Positions 60,539 through 64,000 of a stretch of DNA of 64,000 bases are shown here, in pieces. The position numbers and the translations under genes are program-made. Every line of letters starts with the position of its first letter. Positions within the stretch are counted from its first letter, which is position 1. The notes under the pieces were generated by a model, which had not been told where the DNA came from, made no database searches, and saw only the letters and a list, made by a program, of their open reading frames with translations. The stretch covers positions 33,932-97,931 of the forward strand of contig PKYQ01000031.1 of NCBI GenBank assembly GCA_003133685.1, in the 5' to 3' direction. Origin of the DNA: Acidimicrobiaceae bacterium. Lineage in GTDB: Bacteria > Actinomycetota > Acidimicrobiia > Acidimicrobiales > RAAP-2.

Positions 60539-62664
60539 CCGACGGCGATTACCGCGGTCGATTCCTGAACAGCCTCGCCTTCGGACTCGATCGATTCCAG
60601 GTAGAGGCGATCGACGCGGTCGACGAGCACGTCAACGTATTGGTGAGTGCGCCGACCGGTTCGGGCAAGACCCTCATCGCCAATTACGCCATCGGTCGCA
60701 TCTTCGAGCGTGGGGAACGAGCCTTTTACACCACGCCACTGAAGGCGCTCTCCAATCAGAAATACGGCGAACTCTGCGCCCTCTACGGCGAGCGCCGCGT
60801 CGGTCTGCTCACCGGTGACGTGTCGATCAACGCCAGCGCCGACGTCGTGGTCATGACGACCGAAGTCCTACGCAACATGCTGCTGACCGAATCGCACCAA
60901 CTCAACACGCTGGGCCTCGTGGTGCTCGACGAGGTTCACTACTTGCAGGATCCTTTTCGCGGCGGCGTATGGGAAGAGGTCATCATCCTCACGCCCGCCG
61001 CCGTACGCTTCGTCGCTCTTTCCGCGACGATTGGCAACGCGAATTTCATCGGGGAGTGGTTCGCCGAAGTGCGCGGAGCGACCGCGATCATCGTGGAGAA
61101 CGAGCGTCCAATCCAATTGCACAACCATTTGGCGGTGATGCGCCGAGGTCAGGCGGCCGTCGAAATCGTCGACCTGCTCGACGGCGAGCGGCTCTCGGAC
61201 GAGGCGCGTCGCATCGACAATCTCATGAAGGCGACCAGAAAGTTTCGACCGGGTCCGAAGTGGAAGGGGCCCAAGTCCAGTGCGCCACCGCCGCCGTTTC
61301 GTGCCCCGCGACGAAGTGAGCTCCTTCACGCCCTCGAGCGTGAGGACCTACTGCCGGTCATCGTGTTCATCTTCTCTCGAGCGGCGTGTGACGACGCGGC
61401 TCACCAGTGTCGACGTGACGGACTCATGTTCACCACGCCCGAGGAGCGGCGCGACATCGAGGCCATTGCCCAGTCGCGGCTCGTCGACTTCTCCGACGAC
61501 GATTTAAAAGCCCTCGAGTACGCCGACTTCATTGACTGTCTGCGACGAGGTCTCGCGATGCACCACGCCGGGATGGTGCCCGCCTTTCGCGAAATCGTCG
61601 AAACCTGTTTTGAGTTGAATCTGCTCGCGGTCGTCTTCGCCACCGAAACGCTCGCGTTGGGCGTCAACATGCCGGCGCGCTCGGTGGCGTTGGAGCGATT
61701 CTCGAAGTACTCCGACGCCGGTCGCAAGTTTCTCACCAGCGCGGAGTTCTCACAGATGACGGGTCGCGCCGGTCGACGAGGACTCGACGACGAGGGCCAC
61801 GCGATCGTCTGTTTCGCGACCGACGTCGCACTCGTGGACGTGGGACGAGTCGCGCTCGCGCCGCCGTCCGATCTGCACTCGTCGTTTCGACCGACGTACA
61901 ACTTCACCGCCAATCTGATCAATCACTTCGATTACGAGACGGCGCTCGAAGTCGTGCAGCGTTCCTTCGCGCAGTTCGAGACCGATCATCGACCGACGGG
62001 CAACAAACGGCCGCTCGGCGACCAGATGGTCGCGCGCCATCACGTCCTCGAAGAGCTCGGCTACGCCCAGGGTTGGCACCTCACCACACAAGGTCAGCTC
62101 CTGCGTTCGATCTATCACGATTGTGATCTCCTCATCGCCGAGTCGATCACCGCCGGTGTCTTCGAGGGACTTGAGCCGGCCCAGTTGGCCGGTCTGTTGT
62201 CCTGCTTCGTCTTCGAATCCAAACGAGCCGGTCGTCCCGCCAACGCCTCGCGACAGGTGACCACGAAGAAGAAGCGCAACCTGCACGACCGACTCGGTCA
62301 ACAGCGCCGGGGCGATCTGAACGACCGACTGTCCGAAATCGCTCTCACAGCGGCGGCCATCCAAGAGATCGAGAACCGCTTCAAGGTGCCGAGCGCGAAG
62401 GAGCCGGACGGCAAATTCGCCACGACCATCGCGGCCTGGGCTCGGGGCGCGTCGCTCGGCACCGTGCTGGACCTCGCCGACGTCGAGATTGGTCAGACGT
62501 CACCCGGAGACTTCGTGCGAAACGCCAAACAGGTAGCCGATCTCTGCGAACAACTGGCCCGGATGAGCGACCTCACTTCGGTCGCCGAGATCGCCGCCCA
62601 GGCCCGTGACGCGGTCCTTCGCAGTGTCGTGGCGGGCTATTCGAGCGTCCACCCCCGGGCCTGA
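60535..62664 (+). CDS. helY: Ski2-like DEAD/DEAH-box helicase (HelY)
   Basis: A 709-residue superfamily-2 RNA helicase. Motif I APTGSGKT near residue 40, TPLKALSNQKY (Ia), motif II DEVH, motif III SATIGN, motif V ETLALGVNMPA and motif VI QMTGRAGRRG are all intact. The C-terminal part resembles the Ski2/Mtr4 helical domain but is shorter than mycobacterial HelY (about 900 residues). tatC-helY order is conserved in actinobacteria, which supports the name. Confidence 0.93.
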   Translation: MTDGDYRGRFLNSLAFGLDRFQVEAIDAVDEHVNVLVSAPTGSGKTLIANYAIGRIFERGERAFYTTPLKALSNQKYGELCALYGERRVGLLTGDVSINASADVVVMTTEVLRNMLLTESHQLNTLGLVVLDEVHYLQDPFRGGVWEEVIILTPAAVRFVALSATIGNANFIGEWFAEVRGATAIIVENERPIQLHNHLAVMRRGQAAVEIVDLLDGERLSDEARRIDNLMKATRKFRPGPKWKGPKSSAPPPPFRAPRRSELLHALEREDLLPVIVFIFSRAACDDAAHQCRRDGLMFTTPEERRDIEAIAQSRLVDFSDDDLKALEYADFIDCLRRGLAMHHAGMVPAFREIVETCFELNLLAVVFATETLALGVNMPARSVALERFSKYSDAGRKFLTSAEFSQMTGRAGRRGLDDEGHAIVCFATDVALVDVGRVALAPPSDLHSSFRPTYNFTANLINHFDYETALEVVQRSFAQFETDHRPTGNKRPLGDQMVARHHVLEELGYAQGWHLTTQGQLLRSIYHDCDLLIAESITAGVFEGLEPAQLAGLLSCFVFESKRAGRPANASRQVTTKKKRNLHDRLGQQRRGDLNDRLSEIALTAAAIQEIENRFKVPSAKEPDGKFATTIAAWARGASLGTVLDLADVEIGQTSPGDFVRNAKQVADLCEQLARMSDLTSVAEIAAQARDAVLRSVVAGYSSVHPRA

Positions 62665-62673
62665 TTTCGCCTC

Positions 62674-62679
62674 TAGCCT
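62674..62679 (+). promoter_or_regulatory. -10 box of the ThyX-like gene
   Basis: TAGCCT, 9 bases before the ATG at 62689; the mRNA leader would be only 2-3 bases long. Confidence 0.35.
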
Positions 62680-62688
62680 CGATATTCC

Positions 62689-64000
62689 ATGCACGCCTAC
62701 TTCGCCGAAGAGTTCACCGACGCCGAAGTCGCCATCCTGCGTCGCTATTTCACCAACCTCGAAGGCCCGGTCTTCGCGCTGGTCAATCTGCCCGAAGTCG
62801 TGAAGGGAGCGTTGTTCGCACGCTATTCGAGGTCCTCCAAGAGCCTGCGTCGACTGTTCTTGGATGAATTCGTCGGCGACCTCGATCTGTCGGGCGACGC
62901 CTCGATCGACGCGACCGTCGGGCTCGAGCGCGCCGACGAGCTCTACCAGAGGATCTTCGTCGAATACGGCGACGACTCGGTGGCCCAGTTGGGTGGCGTA
63001 CACCTGGCGTGTGAACAGGCGAGCAACATACTCACCAAAGTCCTCGAGTGGGGGCGCCTCATGAGCTACCTCGAACAGTCCACGCGCTATCTCGGCTACG
63101 ACCGGCGCTTTACCAATGGCCACTACCGCTTTTATCGTGACCACGAACTGCTCGAGTCGCGCTTCGGCGCACGCTACGTCGGTGAGATGGATCGCATGTT
63201 CGATACCTACGCCGAACTGTTGCCGATTCTGACGGAGTGGTTGACAAAGAAGTTCCCGAAGACGCCGGAGGATACTGACTTCGTCTACCGCCAGGCCATT
63301 CGCGCGAAGGCGCTCGACGCGACGCGGGGCCTGTTACCGGCGAGCGCCCTCTCCAATCTCGGTATCTACGCCTCCGGTCAGGCCTACGAATCTCTACTTC
63401 TACACATGCGCGCGCACCCGCTTCTCGAGGTCCGTCTCTACGGACAGCTCATGTTCGATGAACTCGTGAAAGTGATTCCCTCGTTTTTGAAACGAGTCAA
63501 CGTGCCCGAGCGCGGCGTCGCGTGGTCGACCTACATGTCCGAGACCAAGAGCGCCACGCGAGATCTCGTCGCGTCGATGTGGGAATCGGTCGTCGAGGAC
63601 GAACCGGCTGAACAGGTGCGACTCGTCGCATTCGATCCCGACGGTGAGACGAGAGTGCTCGAAGCGATCGTCTTTGGCAACTCGACGATCTCGCACGACG
63701 AGTCGGAAAAACGCGTGGCGTCGATGTCGGCGCGTGAGCGCGAATCGTTGATGGCCGCGTACGTCGGGGAACGCAAGAATCGCCGTCACCGTCCGGGACG
63801 GGCCTTTGAGCGCACGGACTACCGCTTTGAACTCGTGACCGATTACGGCGCGTTCCGTGACCTCCAACGCCATCGACTCCTCACGATCGAATGGCAGCCC
63901 CTCACGGCCGACCTGGGCTACGACGTTCCCGACGTCATCGAAGAGGCTGGCCTGGCTGATCGCTACGAGGAGTCGCTCCGTCACTCCGCCGAGCTCTACT
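62689..64000 (+). CDS. Two-domain ThyX-like protein (partial, runs off the window)
   Basis: An open frame of 437 codons with no stop before the window ends. The first half resembles flavin-dependent thymidylate synthase ThyX: VEYGDDSVAQ near residue 92, WGRLMSYLEQSTRY at 121-134 aligned with the RHRxxSxNxxSxRY motif (Ser126, Ser131, Arg133 and Tyr134 kept, first Arg/His lost), GLLPAS near 214 and LLEVR near 245. The second half has FRDLQRHRLLTIEWQPL at 389-405, keeping RHR but losing the serines. The motif is split between two tandem domains. ThyX converts dUMP to dTMP; whether this protein does is uncertain. Confidence 0.8.
   Translation, partial: MHAYFAEEFTDAEVAILRRYFTNLEGPVFALVNLPEVVKGALFARYSRSSKSLRRLFLDEFVGDLDLSGDASIDATVGLERADELYQRIFVEYGDDSVAQLGGVHLACEQASNILTKVLEWGRLMSYLEQSTRYLGYDRRFTNGHYRFYRDHELLESRFGARYVGEMDRMFDTYAELLPILTEWLTKKFPKTPEDTDFVYRQAIRAKALDATRGLLPASALSNLGIYASGQAYESLLLHMRAHPLLEVRLYGQLMFDELVKVIPSFLKRVNVPERGVAWSTYMSETKSATRDLVASMWESVVEDEPAEQVRLVAFDPDGETRVLEAIVFGNSTISHDESEKRVASMSARERESLMAAYVGERKNRRHRPGRAFERTDYRFELVTDYGAFRDLQRHRLLTIEWQPLTADLGYDVPDVIEEAGLADRYEESLRHSAELY

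Overview
This is a gene-dense, GC-rich bacterial chromosome segment that most resembles an actinobacterium (Actinomycetota). The strongest evidence is a complete Pup-proteasome locus (arc, dop, pup, prcB, prcA, pafA) followed by lepB, tatA, tatC and a HelY-type helicase, plus a fused CofG/CofH FO synthase for coenzyme F420. A stand-alone trpF, a monofunctional aroH-type chorismate mutase and a Pup ending in GGE point away from the model mycobacteria and streptomycetes. A deep lineage such as Acidimicrobiia is my inference, not something the sequence proves.

Layout. 1-4.4 kb is the only accessory-looking part: the tail of a lysine-rich protein, a small HNH nuclease, a PAS-PAS-GGDEF-EAL cyclic-di-GMP enzyme, an intact IS1595-type insertion sequence with perfect inverted repeats and an 8-bp target duplication, and a small membrane protein. 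4.5-10.8 kb holds nadK-recN and pyrG-nudix-xerD-M50 protease. 10.8-18 kb holds trpS facing away from a tightly overlapping run scpA-scpB-rluB-aroH-tyrA-aroA-cmk-plsC plus a 44-codon basic ORF. 18-20 kb holds a GT2 glycosyltransferase and ispH on the minus strand. 20-23.4 kb holds a PDZ/radical-SAM DUF512 protein, der, a zinc-ribbon membrane peptide and a gamma-carbonic anhydrase. 23.4-28 kb holds trpD facing away from trpCFBA.

28-31 kb is an acetate-use unit (SatP-like transporter and acetyl-CoA synthetase) with a CRP-like site upstream. 31-36 kb has a SIMPL protein, two catabolic enzymes, tRNA-Pro(GGG) and a thiO-thiS-small ORF unit. 36-43.8 kb has gltBD, an acyl-CoA synthetase and a small coiled-coil protein. 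43.7-50.2 kb, on the minus strand, has tkt-tal and fbiC-LOG. 50.2-52.1 kb is a chain of overlapping small membrane-protein genes leading into trmI. 52.1-64 kb has a ferredoxin, the Pup-proteasome locus, lepB-tatA-tatC-helY, and a two-domain ThyX-like protein that runs off the window.

Two architectural features recur. First, about a dozen genes that begin a transcription unit have a TANNNT -10 box exactly at positions -12 to -7 from the start codon, the arrangement expected for leaderless mRNAs; other units have Shine-Dalgarno sequences. Second, five convergent gene pairs overlap at their stop codons, three by the same CTAG, so no intrinsic terminator fits between them. No CRISPR array, prophage, rRNA or biosynthetic cluster was seen, and no gap over 300 bases lacks a gene. 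The items most worth following up are the split-motif ThyX, the leaderless pattern, the small overlapping genes and the GGE Pup.
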